Positions 1 to 10,000 of a stretch of DNA of 64,000 nucleotides are shown here, one piece after another (position 1 is the stretch's first letter; the number at the start of each line of letters is the position of its first letter). This DNA is from Paracoccus benzoatiresistens (GTDB lineage Bacteria; Pseudomonadota; Alphaproteobacteria; Rhodobacterales; Rhodobacteraceae): the NCBI RefSeq assembly GCF_026913015.1, contig NZ_JAPTYD010000002.1, forward strand, positions 124,001 through 188,000, read 5' to 3'. Position numbers and translations under genes: made by a program. The notes under the pieces are model-generated. The model was not told the DNA's origin. It did not search any database and saw nothing but the letters and a program-made list of their open reading frames with translations.

Positions 1-2
1 GT

Positions 3-2294
3 GTCGTGGCCGAACTTGGCTACGCCCCCTATTTCCTGACCGTCCATGACATCGTGACCGAGGCGCGGTCCGGGAACATCCTGTGCCAGGGACGCGGGTC
101 CGCCGCCAATTCGATCATCTGCTGGGCGCTTGGCATCACCGATGTCCATCCCGACAGGATCGGCATGGTGTTCGAGCGCTTCATTTCCCGCCACCGAGGC
201 GAGCCGCCCGATATCGACGTGGATTTCGAACACGAACGGCGCGAGGAGGTGATCCAGTGGATTTACGACAGATATACCCGCGACCGGGCGGGGCTTTGCG
301 CCACGGTGATCCACTTCCGCACCCGCAACGCGATCCGGGAGGTCGGCAAGGTCATGGGCCTGTCGCAGGACATGATCGCCACATTGTCGGGCATGGTCTG
401 GGGCATTTCCAGCAAGGGGATAAAGGAGGAGGACCTGCGCCAGGTGGGCCTTGACCTTGATGAGGATCGGCTTGCCCGGACCATTGCGCTGATCCGCGAA
501 ATCATCGGCTTTCCCCGCCACCTGTCCCAGCATGTCGGCGGCTTCGTCATCACCCAGGGGCGGCTGGACGAGCTTTGTCCCATCGAGAATGCCGCGATGG
601 CCGATCGGACCTGCATCGAGTGGGACAAGGACGACATCGATGCGCTGCGGATCCTCAAGGTCGATGTGCTGAGCCTGGGGATGCTGACCTGCATCCGCAA
701 GGCCTTCGACCTGCTGCGTCAGCACGAGGACGAGGATTACACCCTGGCCACCGTCCCCGAGGAGGATCCCGCCACCTTCGACATGCTGTGCCGCGCCGAT
801 GCCATCGGGGTCTTTCAGGTCGAAAGCCGCGCGCAGATGAACTTCCTGCCCCGGATGAAGCCGCGCGTTTTCTATGACCTGGTGATCGAGGTCGCCATTG
901 TCCGCCCCGGCCCCATCCAGGGCGGCATGGTCCGCCCCTATATCCGGCGCCGCATGGGATTGGAGAAACCGGAACCCTTCGGCCCCGAACTGGAGGCCAT
1001 CACCAGCCGCACCCTCGGCGTGCCGCTTTTCCAGGAGCAGGCGCTGCAGATCGCCCAGATGGGCGCGGGCTATTCGGCCGAGGAGGCCGACAAGCTGCGC
1101 CGGTCGCTGGCGTCCTTCCGCCGCATGGGCACGATCGACCAGCATCGCGAAACCTTCATCGGCGGGATGATGAACAACAATTACAGCCGCGAGGTTGCCG
1201 AACGATGCTTTTCCCAGATCGAGGGCTTCGCCGAATATGGCTTCCCCGAAAGCCACGCCGCCGCCTTCGCGATGCTGACCTATGTGTCGTCCTGGCTCAA
1301 ATGCCATCACCCGGCGGTCTTTGGCTGTGCGCTCCTGAACAGCCAGCCGATGGGGTTCTATGCCCCAGCGCAAATCGTCCGCGACCTTCGCGACCACGGG
1401 ATCGAGGTGCGCCCCATCTGCGTCAACCGCAGCATCTGGGACAACACGCTGGAACGACGCCCGGACGGAGTGCTGGCGCTGCGGCTTGGATTCCGCCAGA
1501 TCAAGGGCCTGCGCCAGTCGGATGCCCTGGCTATCGCGCGCGACCGCGGCAACGGCTATCCCGACCCCGAGAACCTGTGGCTGCGCACCGGCTTGGCCGC
1601 CGCCACCCTGGAACGCCTGGCCGAGGCGGATGCCTTTGCCGGCATGGGCCTGACCCGGCGCGACGCGCTGTGGGCGATCCGTGCGATCCGCGCGCCCGCG
1701 CCGCTGCCGCTGTTTTCCGATCCGCTGGATGGCGAGGGCCTGCGCGAAACGCCCGTGGACCTGCCCGTCATGCATCTGGGCGAGGAGGTGGTCGAGGATT
1801 ACGTCTCGACCCGCATGACGCTGCGCGCCCATCCGATGGAGCTGCTGCGCCCGGCGATCCCCGGCCTGACCCCCCATGCCGACCTGATCCGCGCGCCCCT
1901 GCGGCGGACAACGGTTTGCGGGCTGGTGATCACCCGGCAGTGTCCCGGCACGGCATCGGGCGTCATCTTCCTGACGCTGGAGGATGAAACCGGCGTGTCC
2001 AACGTCGTGGTCTGGGACCGGGTCTTCCAGCAGTTCCGCCGCGCCGTCATGGGGGGCCGACTTCTGCGCGTCACCGGGCCCCTGCAGCGCGAAGGCCTCG
2101 TTGTCCACCTGATCGCCGAACAGGTCGAGGATCTGTCCCACAGGCTGGCCCAACTGGGCCATCCGCTGGACGGGATGATCGGAGCAAGGCACGCCCCCGC
2201 CGACGATGCGCCGCGCCTGGACCCTGGCGCGGCGGGCGCGCAGCATCCGCGCGACCAGGCCAGGCGGCTTTTCCCCAGCCGGGACTTCCACTGA
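3..2294 (+). CDS. dnaE2: Error-prone DNA polymerase DnaE2 (C-terminal part, cut by window start)
   Basis: The frame is open at the window edge, so the N-terminal PHP domain and part of the palm lie upstream. About 763 residues remain of a protein usually over 1,000 long. They carry the C-family polymerase palm/fingers, with GRGSAANS near the left edge and DIDVDFEHERR a little further on, a helix-hairpin-helix region, and an OB fold near the C-terminus (TLEDETGVSNVVVWD). DnaE2 performs damage-induced mutagenic translesion synthesis with ImuA and ImuB. In alphaproteobacteria imuA-imuB usually lie just upstream and are therefore expected left of this window (inference). The assignment to DnaE2 rather than DnaE1 rests on the start of the visible palm and on the short C-terminus ending after the OB fold with a basic FPSRDFH tail. 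Confidence 0.93.
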   Translation, partial: VVAELGYAPYFLTVHDIVTEARSGNILCQGRGSAANSIICWALGITDVHPDRIGMVFERFISRHRGEPPDIDVDFEHERREEVIQWIYDRYTRDRAGLCATVIHFRTRNAIREVGKVMGLSQDMIATLSGMVWGISSKGIKEEDLRQVGLDLDEDRLARTIALIREIIGFPRHLSQHVGGFVITQGRLDELCPIENAAMADRTCIEWDKDDIDALRILKVDVLSLGMLTCIRKAFDLLRQHEDEDYTLATVPEEDPATFDMLCRADAIGVFQVESRAQMNFLPRMKPRVFYDLVIEVAIVRPGPIQGGMVRPYIRRRMGLEKPEPFGPELEAITSRTLGVPLFQEQALQIAQMGAGYSAEEADKLRRSLASFRRMGTIDQHRETFIGGMMNNNYSREVAERCFSQIEGFAEYGFPESHAAAFAMLTYVSSWLKCHHPAVFGCALLNSQPMGFYAPAQIVRDLRDHGIEVRPICVNRSIWDNTLERRPDGVLALRLGFRQIKGLRQSDALAIARDRGNGYPDPENLWLRTGLAAATLERLAEADAFAGMGLTRRDALWAIRAIRAPAPLPLFSDPLDGEGLRETPVDLPVMHLGEEVVEDYVSTRMTLRAHPMELLRPAIPGLTPHADLIRAPLRRTTVCGLVITRQCPGTASGVIFLTLEDETGVSNVVVWDRVFQQFRRAVMGGRLLRVTGPLQREGLVVHLIAEQVEDLSHRLAQLGHPLDGMIGARHAPADDAPRLDPGAAGAQHPRDQARRLFPSRDFH

Positions 2295-2296
2295 CG

Positions 2297-2326
2297 GAAA
2301 AAACCCCGCCATTCAGGATGGCGGGG
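2297..2326 (-). terminator. Rho-independent terminator of ccrM
   Basis: A 9-bp perfect stem (2304-2312 with 2318-2326) and a 5-nt loop are followed, on the minus strand, by a run of T (A-run 2298-2303 on the plus strand). It sits between the convergent dnaE2 and ccrM and is oriented to stop ccrM transcription. Confidence 0.8.
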
Positions 2327-2379
2327 CAAGTCAGTTCCCCTATGGCGGCAGCCGGGGGAACTTGGCGAACGCCGTGAAT

Positions 2380-3600
<1,221 letters not shown>

Positions 3601-3602
<2 letters not shown>

Positions 3603-4233
3603 AAGAGCTTGCCTCTAGGGCTTTACACAAGATGTTGTGGACCGGCTCGAACGAACGCCTATGATAGGGGGTGACGCCCAAATCTAGCAGCGCCTGCTTG
3701 TGGGCGGGCGTGGCGTAACCTGCATTGGCCTCCCAGCCGTATCCGGGATGTTGTTGCGCCAAATCCACCATCAGCCGGTCGCGCGCCACCTTGGCCAGAA
3801 TGGAGGCCGCGGCGATGGTCACGCAGCGCGCATCGCCCTTCACGATGGCCTCGCCCGGGCAGGACAGGTCGCGGGGCACGCGGTTGCCATCGACCAGCAC
3901 ATGGCAGGGCCGTGTCCGCAACCCTGCGATCGCCATGCACATCGCCAGATGCGCGGCGTGATAGATGTTCAGGCGGTCGATCTCCTCGACGCCGACATGG
4001 ATGATGCAATGGTCGCAATTGGCGGCCAGCCATTCGGCCAGGGCTTCGCGCCGTTTTGCCGTCAGCTTCTTTGAATCGTTCAGCCCCTCGGGGATGTTGT
4101 CGGGGTCCAGCACCACGGCTGCGGCGGTGACGGGTCCGGCAAGGGGTCCGCGCCCGACCTCGTCCACGCCCGCGATGCGGCGGGCGCCACGGGCCAGGGC
4201 GGCCAGTTCGAAGCTGAAATCGGGCAGAATCAT
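3601..4233 (-). CDS. rnhB: Ribonuclease HII
   Basis: This 210-residue enzyme cleaves the RNA strand of RNA-DNA hybrids and removes single ribonucleotides misincorporated in DNA. The signature DEVGRGPLAGPV begins at Asp23/24 and Glu25, and the active-site set continues with DGN (about Asp115) and the KGDA and ARDRLM motifs. Length is normal for the family. Its ATG overlaps the TGA of the upstream ureidoglycolate lyase gene (ATGA, 4230-4233), implying translational coupling. It lies directly upstream of ccrM on the same strand. Confidence 0.97.
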
Positions 4234-4709
4234 GCGGTGATGGTTACAGGGGCGATGGTGACCTCTTCAAGGTTCACGCCCTCGCCTTCCCGGTCCACGA
4301 CCAGGAAATCCGCGGGCCGGTCCAGGGGGGTCAGCACGCCGTGCCAGACGCCAGCGCGCAGGTTCACGCCCATGCCCGCAGGCACCAGGAAAGCGCGCGG
4401 CTGGCCGGGCTTGCCGCCATCGTCCGGCGCCACGACCGACATCCAGGGGTCCTGCCCCAGCGGCATGAAGGCCTGGCTGCCCAGCGGATGGCGTTCCAGC
4501 AGCGTGCAGTCATGGGGCAGGCTGACGGCTTCGCTGCGGAAGATCGAGATGATCGCCTCGCCCCCTGCGCGTTCCACGGTGGCAAGGGCGTGGTGGCGTT
4601 CGCAGCGGCCGGCGTTGATCATGCGGTCGGGCGTGGGCCGCGGGGTCAGCAATTCGCCGAAGGGGGCGAAGGCCTCGGGCGTGACGGGTTCGATGCGGAT
4701 CGTGGTCAT
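4230..4709 (-). CDS. allA: Ureidoglycolate lyase family protein
   Basis: This 159-residue cupin-like protein matches the ureidoglycolate lyase/hydrolase family, which converts ureidoglycolate to glyoxylate and urea at the end of purine (allantoin) catabolism. Visible family features are EPVTPEAFAPFGE at the N-terminus, INAGRCERHH, the LERHPLGSQAF motif and GVWHGVLTPL, which supplies a conserved histidine. Start: ATG at 4709 with GGAGG eight bases upstream. No other allantoin or ureide genes are visible nearby, so the physiological role here is less certain than the fold. It overlaps rnhB by four bases. Confidence 0.85.
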   Translation of the reverse strand: MTTIRIEPVTPEAFAPFGELLTPRPTPDRMINAGRCERHHALATVERAGGEAIISIFRSEAVSLPHDCTLLERHPLGSQAFMPLGQDPWMSVVAPDDGGKPGQPRAFLVPAGMGVNLRAGVWHGVLTPLDRPADFLVVDREGEGVNLEEVTIAPVTITA

Positions 4710-4729
4710 GGGGTCCTCCGACCCGTGTT

Positions 4730-6436
4730 CTAGCCCGCCGCCGCCAGCCCGTCGAGGATGCGCGCCATGATCGCCCGGCGCGTGGCGGGGCGGCGCAGCA
4801 ACGCGGCCTCGGCCCGTGCGGCAGCAGCCATGGCCTTGCATTCACCGGGATTTTCGCGCGCCCAGGCCAGCTTTTCGGCGATGTCGACGCAATAGCGTTC
4901 CAGCGGGATATAGTGTTTCCACGGCTGGAAGCGGCCTGAATAGAAGACCTCCCACCCGTCCTCCTCGGCCAGCAGCACCGACTGGCCGTCGATGGCGCCA
5001 ATGAAGTTCGAGCCGTGGTCATAGCCCGTCAGGCACAGCTGATAGCGAAAGCGCCGGAAGAAGGCCCGGTCCTGGCGTGGTGTGCAATAAGGCGCCAGCA
5101 GCGGGTCGCGGGCGAAATCGCGCCAGCCCCAGGCCATCACCACGCCCAGGTCGAAGTCGGGGTGCCCCCACCAGCGCCGCAGGAAGGCCAGGCGGTTGGT
5201 GTTGCACAGGCGGCCCCAGGCCGCCTGCCGCCGGGCAGGATCATCCCCCGCCTCGGCCAGATCCCGCAGGATGGCATGCGAGGCCGGGCCGGGCCTGACG
5301 CCCCCCGTCATTTCGCTGCCCGAGATCATGCCCCGCCAGACGACCTGGTCCAGCTTGTCTTCCCACGGGATCGGGTCAGGCACGGCTTTGGGATCGAAGC
5401 CCGGCAGGCCGATGCTGTGCTGGTCGGGCAAGGGCCACAGCACCGCATTCCGCGCGCCTGCGCGACGGTTGTGGCACAAGACCGGGGCAGCCAGCGGATC
5501 GCCTTGGGGCGAGCCGAACCAGCGCGAATCCTCCATGTCGATGCGCAGGGCCATGGGGCGGCCAAGGCGCAGGGCGTCGTTGATGACCCCTTCGGCCCGG
5601 ATGATCTTGAAAGGCCGGTCCGGGGCCGAGACCGCAAGCCGGTCCTGCACCGCAATGCGGCGGGGGGCGCCGTGGCGGTTGCTTACGACGCCTCGCCCGT
5701 CCCATGTGGAAAAATATTCCGACAGTCCGCCCTCCTCGCCCGCAGCCGGTTCAAGGCCGCGCAGGCAGAAGGCGGCCACGTCTTCGACATAGGCGGGATC
5801 GACCTGTTCGGCGGCAGGCTTGGCCAGAAGCCCGACAAGATCGGCGGGGGGTCCCTTTGGGGCGGGGAACCAGCCCTGCTGCAGGCCGGGATTTGGCATC
5901 GGCAGCAGCGGATCCAGCCGTGCAGCCAGATCGGCGGGCGTTTCGCGGTCCAGATCGACGCGGATCAGGCGGGGATCGCCGCCAAAGAAGGCATCGACGG
6001 CGGTCAGATGGGCGTGCCAGTCAGCCTCCCACAGGTCGGGCAGGTCGGCCGTGTCGCAGCCGCGGTGATGGGCATGGCAGCCCGCGACGGCGCCGCCGTC
6101 GCGGGTCAGGCGGGCGAGGATCCAGTCCTCGGGGCGCCGCAGGGCCAGGATGAAGCGGGCCTGTGGAAAGCGGGCGGCCAGCCAGGGGAAATGCAGCCAC
6201 GCCTCCAGCGGCGGGCGCCAATGCGGGGCGTGGCGGTAAAGGCCCGAGAACAGCACGGTTCCCGGCCAGTGGCGCAGCGCATCGCCGCCGCCGGCCCTGG
6301 AGAACAGGATATCCTCGGCCAGCCGCCCGTTGTCGTGGCAGATCGCGGCATGGCCGTTGCGGCGGAACAGCCGGGCCAGCCGCGCCTCGCCGCACCCATC
6401 AGGGCTGATGTGGAAGAACAGCGGCGCAGCCGTCAT
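4730..6436 (-). CDS. Fusion: degenerate sulfotransferase-like domain plus GT90 (CAP10/LpsA-like) glycosyltransferase
   Basis: This 568-residue protein has two parts. Residues 1 to ~215 resemble P-loop sulfotransferases (strand FHI, glycine-rich loop, then FILALRRPEDWI, the usual 3'-phosphate-binding region), but the PAPS loop reads PDGCGEARL and lacks the usual lysine. Residues ~235-568 resemble the GT90/CAP10 glycosyltransferase domain: YFSTWDGR, VVWRGMISG, QPWKHYIPLERY, and a C-terminal helix with EKLAWARENP. GT90 enzymes add sugars to LPS, capsule or glycoprotein. No signal peptide is seen. The ATG overlaps the stop of the upstream MFS gene (6433-6436), so the two are probably co-translated. 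The acceptor is unknown, and the sulfotransferase half may be structural or inactive. Confidence 0.75.
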   Translation of the reverse strand: MTAAPLFFHISPDGCGEARLARLFRRNGHAAICHDNGRLAEDILFSRAGGGDALRHWPGTVLFSGLYRHAPHWRPPLEAWLHFPWLAARFPQARFILALRRPEDWILARLTRDGGAVAGCHAHHRGCDTADLPDLWEADWHAHLTAVDAFFGGDPRLIRVDLDRETPADLAARLDPLLPMPNPGLQQGWFPAPKGPPADLVGLLAKPAAEQVDPAYVEDVAAFCLRGLEPAAGEEGGLSEYFSTWDGRGVVSNRHGAPRRIAVQDRLAVSAPDRPFKIIRAEGVINDALRLGRPMALRIDMEDSRWFGSPQGDPLAAPVLCHNRRAGARNAVLWPLPDQHSIGLPGFDPKAVPDPIPWEDKLDQVVWRGMISGSEMTGGVRPGPASHAILRDLAEAGDDPARRQAAWGRLCNTNRLAFLRRWWGHPDFDLGVVMAWGWRDFARDPLLAPYCTPRQDRAFFRRFRYQLCLTGYDHGSNFIGAIDGQSVLLAEEDGWEVFYSGRFQPWKHYIPLERYCVDIAEKLAWARENPGECKAMAAAARAEAALLRRPATRRAIMARILDGLAAAG

Positions 6437-7635
6437 CCGCCGATCAGACGCCCCCGCCGCGGCAAGAAGATCGTCAGGATCCCCAGGATCGGCAGGAACG
6501 AGCAGACAAGGAACACGCGCTCGATCCCCTGCGCGTCGGCCAGCACGCCCAAGGCGGCGGCCGCGATGCCGCCCATGCCGAAGGAAAAGCCGAAGAACAG
6601 CCCGGCGATGGTGCCGGTCCGGCCCGGCACCAGTTCCTGCGCGAAGACCACGATGGCCGGAAAGGCCGATGCCAGGATCAGCCCGATGATGATGGCCAGC
6701 ACCCCCGTCGCCACCAGCCCGACATGAGGCAGCAGCAGCGTGAAGGGCAGCACCCCCAGGATCGAGAACCAGATCACCCGCAGCGGCCCGATCCGGTCGC
6801 CGATGATGCCGCCCAGGATCACGCCCGCGGCCATGCCGCCCAGGAACAGGAACAGCATGATCTGCGCGCCCTGCGCGCCCAGCCCGAACTTCTCGATGGT
6901 GAAGAAGGTGAAATAGCTGCTCATCGAGGCGGTATAGATGTTCTTCGTGAAGGTCAGGATCGCCAGCACGGCGATGGACCGGATCACGATGTCGCGCCGA
7001 TAGCGCAGCGTGGTGTCGGCGCGCGCGGTGGCGGCGCGGCGGCGCCCCTCGGCCCAGTGGCCCACATGCCACAGAAGCGCGCCGCCAAGGGCTGCGGCCA
7101 CGGCGAACCACGCCACCGCCGGGCGTCCCAGCGGCACCACGATGAAGGCCGCCAGCAGCGGTCCCAGCGACTGGCCGAAGTTGCCGCCCATCTGGAACAG
7201 CGACTGTGCCGTCCCGAACCGCCCGCCAGACGCCAGACGCGCCACGCGCGAGCTTTCGGGATGAAACACCGCCGACCCGACCCCGATCAGCATCGCCCCC
7301 GCCAGCAGCATTGCGTAATGATGCGCAAAGGCCAGCATCAGCACCCCGCAGAAGGTCGAGGCCATGCCGAAGGGCAGCGAGCGGGGCTGCGGATGCCGAT
7401 CGGTCGCCATGCCGATCAGCGGCTGCAGCAGCGATGCCGTGACCTGGAAGGCGAAGGTCATCACCCCGATCTGCGCATAGGTCAGCGAGAATTCGACCCG
7501 CAGCAGCGGATAGATGGCCGCCAGCATCGACTGCATCACGTCGTTGATCATGTGGCACAGGCTGATCGCGGTCAGGATGCCCCAGGCTGTGCCAGCGGCT
7601 GCCCCGGGATCGGCGGTGGTGGCGTCGGCGCGCAT
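6433..7635 (-). CDS. MFS exporter, fosmidomycin-resistance (Fsr) type
   Basis: This 400-residue protein has about 12 hydrophobic segments. It resembles Fsr in the N-terminal half: CHMINDVMQSMLAAIYPLL, then LTYAQIG, SLLQPLIG and PQPRSLP. Fsr-type carriers are inner-membrane proton-driven drug exporters, and the natural substrate is usually unknown. Start: ATG at 7635 with AGGGGGA upstream; a longer upstream reading is cysteine- and basic-rich and unlikely. It is the first gene of a leftward block that includes the GT90 fusion. It is divergent from the GntR regulator, which might control it (inference only). Confidence 0.85.
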   Translation of the reverse strand: MRADATTADPGAAAGTAWGILTAISLCHMINDVMQSMLAAIYPLLRVEFSLTYAQIGVMTFAFQVTASLLQPLIGMATDRHPQPRSLPFGMASTFCGVLMLAFAHHYAMLLAGAMLIGVGSAVFHPESSRVARLASGGRFGTAQSLFQMGGNFGQSLGPLLAAFIVVPLGRPAVAWFAVAAALGGALLWHVGHWAEGRRRAATARADTTLRYRRDIVIRSIAVLAILTFTKNIYTASMSSYFTFFTIEKFGLGAQGAQIMLFLFLGGMAAGVILGGIIGDRIGPLRVIWFSILGVLPFTLLLPHVGLVATGVLAIIIGLILASAFPAIVVFAQELVPGRTGTIAGLFFGFSFGMGGIAAAALGVLADAQGIERVFLVCSFLPILGILTIFLPRRGRLIGG

Positions 7636-7893
7636 CGTTCCCCCTGCGATAAACCTGCAGATCATGCAATAGCAGCCGCATCGCAGGGTGCAAGCGGACT
7701 GTCGCCTGCCGCCACAGCGATGCGCGATCCCTGAACCCGTCACTGTCGATTTGGACAGCTTCCTTTTGCGTCAACTGTTTACGACATTAGGCGGGTTATA
7801 TGTTTCGAGTTTCATAGTTTAAAAATGGCAAAGATACCCGGAAACCTTGTCCGGTCGCTGCGCGCATCAGGCGCGTCTGGCAGCGGCAGGCGC

Positions 7894-8580
7894 ATGAACA
7901 CGTGGCAATCGGTCCGCGCGGATGTTCTGGAACGGATCCGGAGCCGGGAATGGCCACCCGGCGAACTGATCCCCACCGAACAGCAACTGGCGGTCAGCCT
8001 AGGCTGCGCGCGCGCCACCGTGAACCGGGCGCTGCGCGAATTGGCCGACAGCGGCATCATCGAACGGCGGCGCAAGGTCGGCACGCGCGTGGCCGCGACC
8101 TCGGCCCGGCGCACGGTGCTGGACATGCCTGCGATCCGCACCGAGATCGAGGCCATGGGCGCCGTCTATGACTATCGCCTGTCCGGCTTCACGACCTGCC
8201 TGCCGACCGAGGCTGCCGCGCACGCCTTGCAGGTTTCTCCGGGCGAGGAGCTGGTGCGGGTCAAGGCGACCTATACCGCCGACGGCCAGCCCCATTGCTG
8301 CGAGGCGATCTGGCTCAATCCGCGGATCTTGCCGCCGCTGACCCGACAGGACGTGGAACACCAGTCTGCCCATGAATGGCTGGCAAGCCAGGTGGCGCTG
8401 ACCCATGGCCGGTTCTCGATTCTGGCGGATGCGGCCAGCGGCGATTGCGCGCGCCATCTGGGGATCGACGAAGGCACCCCCGTCCTGACGATCGAGCGCA
8501 CGAACTGGAGCGATACGACCCCCGTGTCCTTCGCCCGCCAGTCCTATCCGCCGCAGCACCGGCTGGTGTCCGAGGATTAG
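7894..8580 (+). CDS. GntR-family regulator with UTRA domain (HutC-like)
   Basis: This 228-residue regulator has an N-terminal winged helix (residues ~5-70, with PTEQQLAVSLGCARATVNRA as recognition region) and a C-terminal UTRA effector domain (LVRVKATYTADGQPHCCEAIWLNP). HutC-like members respond to small metabolites such as urocanate. Start chosen at ATG 7894 because it begins right at the DNA-binding domain. An in-frame ATG at 7825 would add 23 residues but has no ribosome site. The gene is divergent from the Fsr-like exporter and convergent with the TRAP permease, sharing four bases at the stops. Its target is unknown. Confidence 0.85.
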   Translation: MNTWQSVRADVLERIRSREWPPGELIPTEQQLAVSLGCARATVNRALRELADSGIIERRRKVGTRVAATSARRTVLDMPAIRTEIEAMGAVYDYRLSGFTTCLPTEAAAHALQVSPGEELVRVKATYTADGQPHCCEAIWLNPRILPPLTRQDVEHQSAHEWLASQVALTHGRFSILADAASGDCARHLGIDEGTPVLTIERTNWSDTTPVSFARQSYPPQHRLVSED

Positions 8581-9854
8581 GGCCAGCTGGCCAAGGCCGG
8601 GAACAGCGCCAGCGCGGCCAGGACCAGAAGGTCCGCGAACAGGAACCGCGCGACCCCCGCAAGGATCGTGCCGGACGGGATGGTCCTGATGGCCGTGGCG
8701 ACAACGGTGACGATCAGCCCGTAGGGCGGCAGGATCAGCGCGATTTCCACCAGCTTGACCAGGACGATCCCGGCCCAGACGGCGTCAAGGCCCCATGATT
8801 CCGCCAGCGCCAGCACGAAGGGCATGAGCAGGACCAGCATCGCCACGGGCTCGGCCACCAGCCCCAGGGCCATGCATGTCAGGCCAAGCAGGGCAAGGAC
8901 CGCCAAGCGAGGCAGGCTTTCGGCCGCCCAGTCCGCCAGCGAGGCGGGAATGCCGGTGGTATCCAGAAAGGACAGGAACAGCCGCGCGGCGATCAGCAGC
9001 AGCACGATCCTGGCGGTCTGCTCCAGGGTCTCGCGCAGGGCCAGCCACAGCGCCTCGGGCGTCAGGCGGTGCTGGACCAGGCCAAAGGCCAGCGTCAAGG
9101 CCAGGCAGATCGCCACAGCGGCCACCGGGGTCAACGAACCGTAATGGATACCTCCGACCAGGATCGCGAAAAGAACCGGCGCCGGCCAGACCGCGCGCAG
9201 CGCAGCGGTCGGCGTGATGGCCAGGGGCTGCGGCAGGGGCGCGGCTTGCGGATCGCGCCAAACCCACCACAGGACAACCGCGACCATCCCCGCTAACGAC
9301 AGAAGCGCAGGCAGCAGCCCCGCCAGGAACATCGCGCCCACCGGCGTGCCCGACAGCAGCCCCCAGACGATCAGCAGCATCGACGGTGGCAGCAGCGCGC
9401 CAAGCGTGCTGCCCATGGCGACCGAGGCCCCGGCCAGACCCGGATCATGACCCGCGCGCAGCATCGGGGGAATGGCGATGCGCGACATGGTGGCGGCGCA
9501 GCCCAGGGATGATCCCGATGTCGCGGCAAAGCCCGCGCAGCCCCCGATCGCCGCCAGGGCAAGACCGCCGCGCCGCTCTTGCAGGATCACCGCTGCCGCG
9601 TCATGCACGCGCGTGGCAAAGCCCGCGTAAAAGGCGGTGTTTCCCAGCATCAGGACCAGCGGGACCAGCAAAAGGTCGGGCGCCGACAACAGCGCCGCCA
9701 CCGGCGGCCAGGCCCGATCCAGGCTTCCCGACCAGGCCAGCCCGGCGCCGGCCGCCAGCATCAGCGCCAGGGCGACCGGCATGCGCAGGGCCGTCAGCAG
9801 GACCGCCGCCGCCATCGCGGCCAGGCCGGCCATCCCCATTCCCTCGCCCGTCAC
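8577..9854 (-). CDS. TRAP transporter large permease (DctM-like), apparently orphan
   Basis: This 425-residue, highly hydrophobic protein has roughly 12 membrane segments. It shows DctM-family features: GFAATSGSSLGCAATMSRIAIPPML, then GSTLGALLPPSMLLIVWGLLSG and, near the C-terminus, LILPPYGLIVTVVA. DctM subunits couple sodium to uptake of organic acids delivered by a DctP binding protein, with DctQ as partner. Neither dctP nor dctQ is adjacent, although both usually are. Start: GTG at 9854 with GGGGAC upstream; ATG at 9839 is an alternative. It overlaps the GntR gene stop by four bases, tail to tail. Confidence 0.85.
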   Translation of the reverse strand: MTGEGMGMAGLAAMAAAVLLTALRMPVALALMLAAGAGLAWSGSLDRAWPPVAALLSAPDLLLVPLVLMLGNTAFYAGFATRVHDAAAVILQERRGGLALAAIGGCAGFAATSGSSLGCAATMSRIAIPPMLRAGHDPGLAGASVAMGSTLGALLPPSMLLIVWGLLSGTPVGAMFLAGLLPALLSLAGMVAVVLWWVWRDPQAAPLPQPLAITPTAALRAVWPAPVLFAILVGGIHYGSLTPVAAVAICLALTLAFGLVQHRLTPEALWLALRETLEQTARIVLLLIAARLFLSFLDTTGIPASLADWAAESLPRLAVLALLGLTCMALGLVAEPVAMLVLLMPFVLALAESWGLDAVWAGIVLVKLVEIALILPPYGLIVTVVATAIRTIPSGTILAGVARFLFADLLVLAALALFPALASWP

Positions 9855-10000
9855 CCTGTCCCCGGATATGCTTCGCTGGCGGCAGGCTATGCCGCGGGGG
9901 CGGCGAACTCAAACGGGAATTGACCGAAATGTGACCGCCGGTCTATCTGGCGATTTCGCGCAAGACCCCCAATGCTGCGCCCATGCCGACGGAGACTCCC

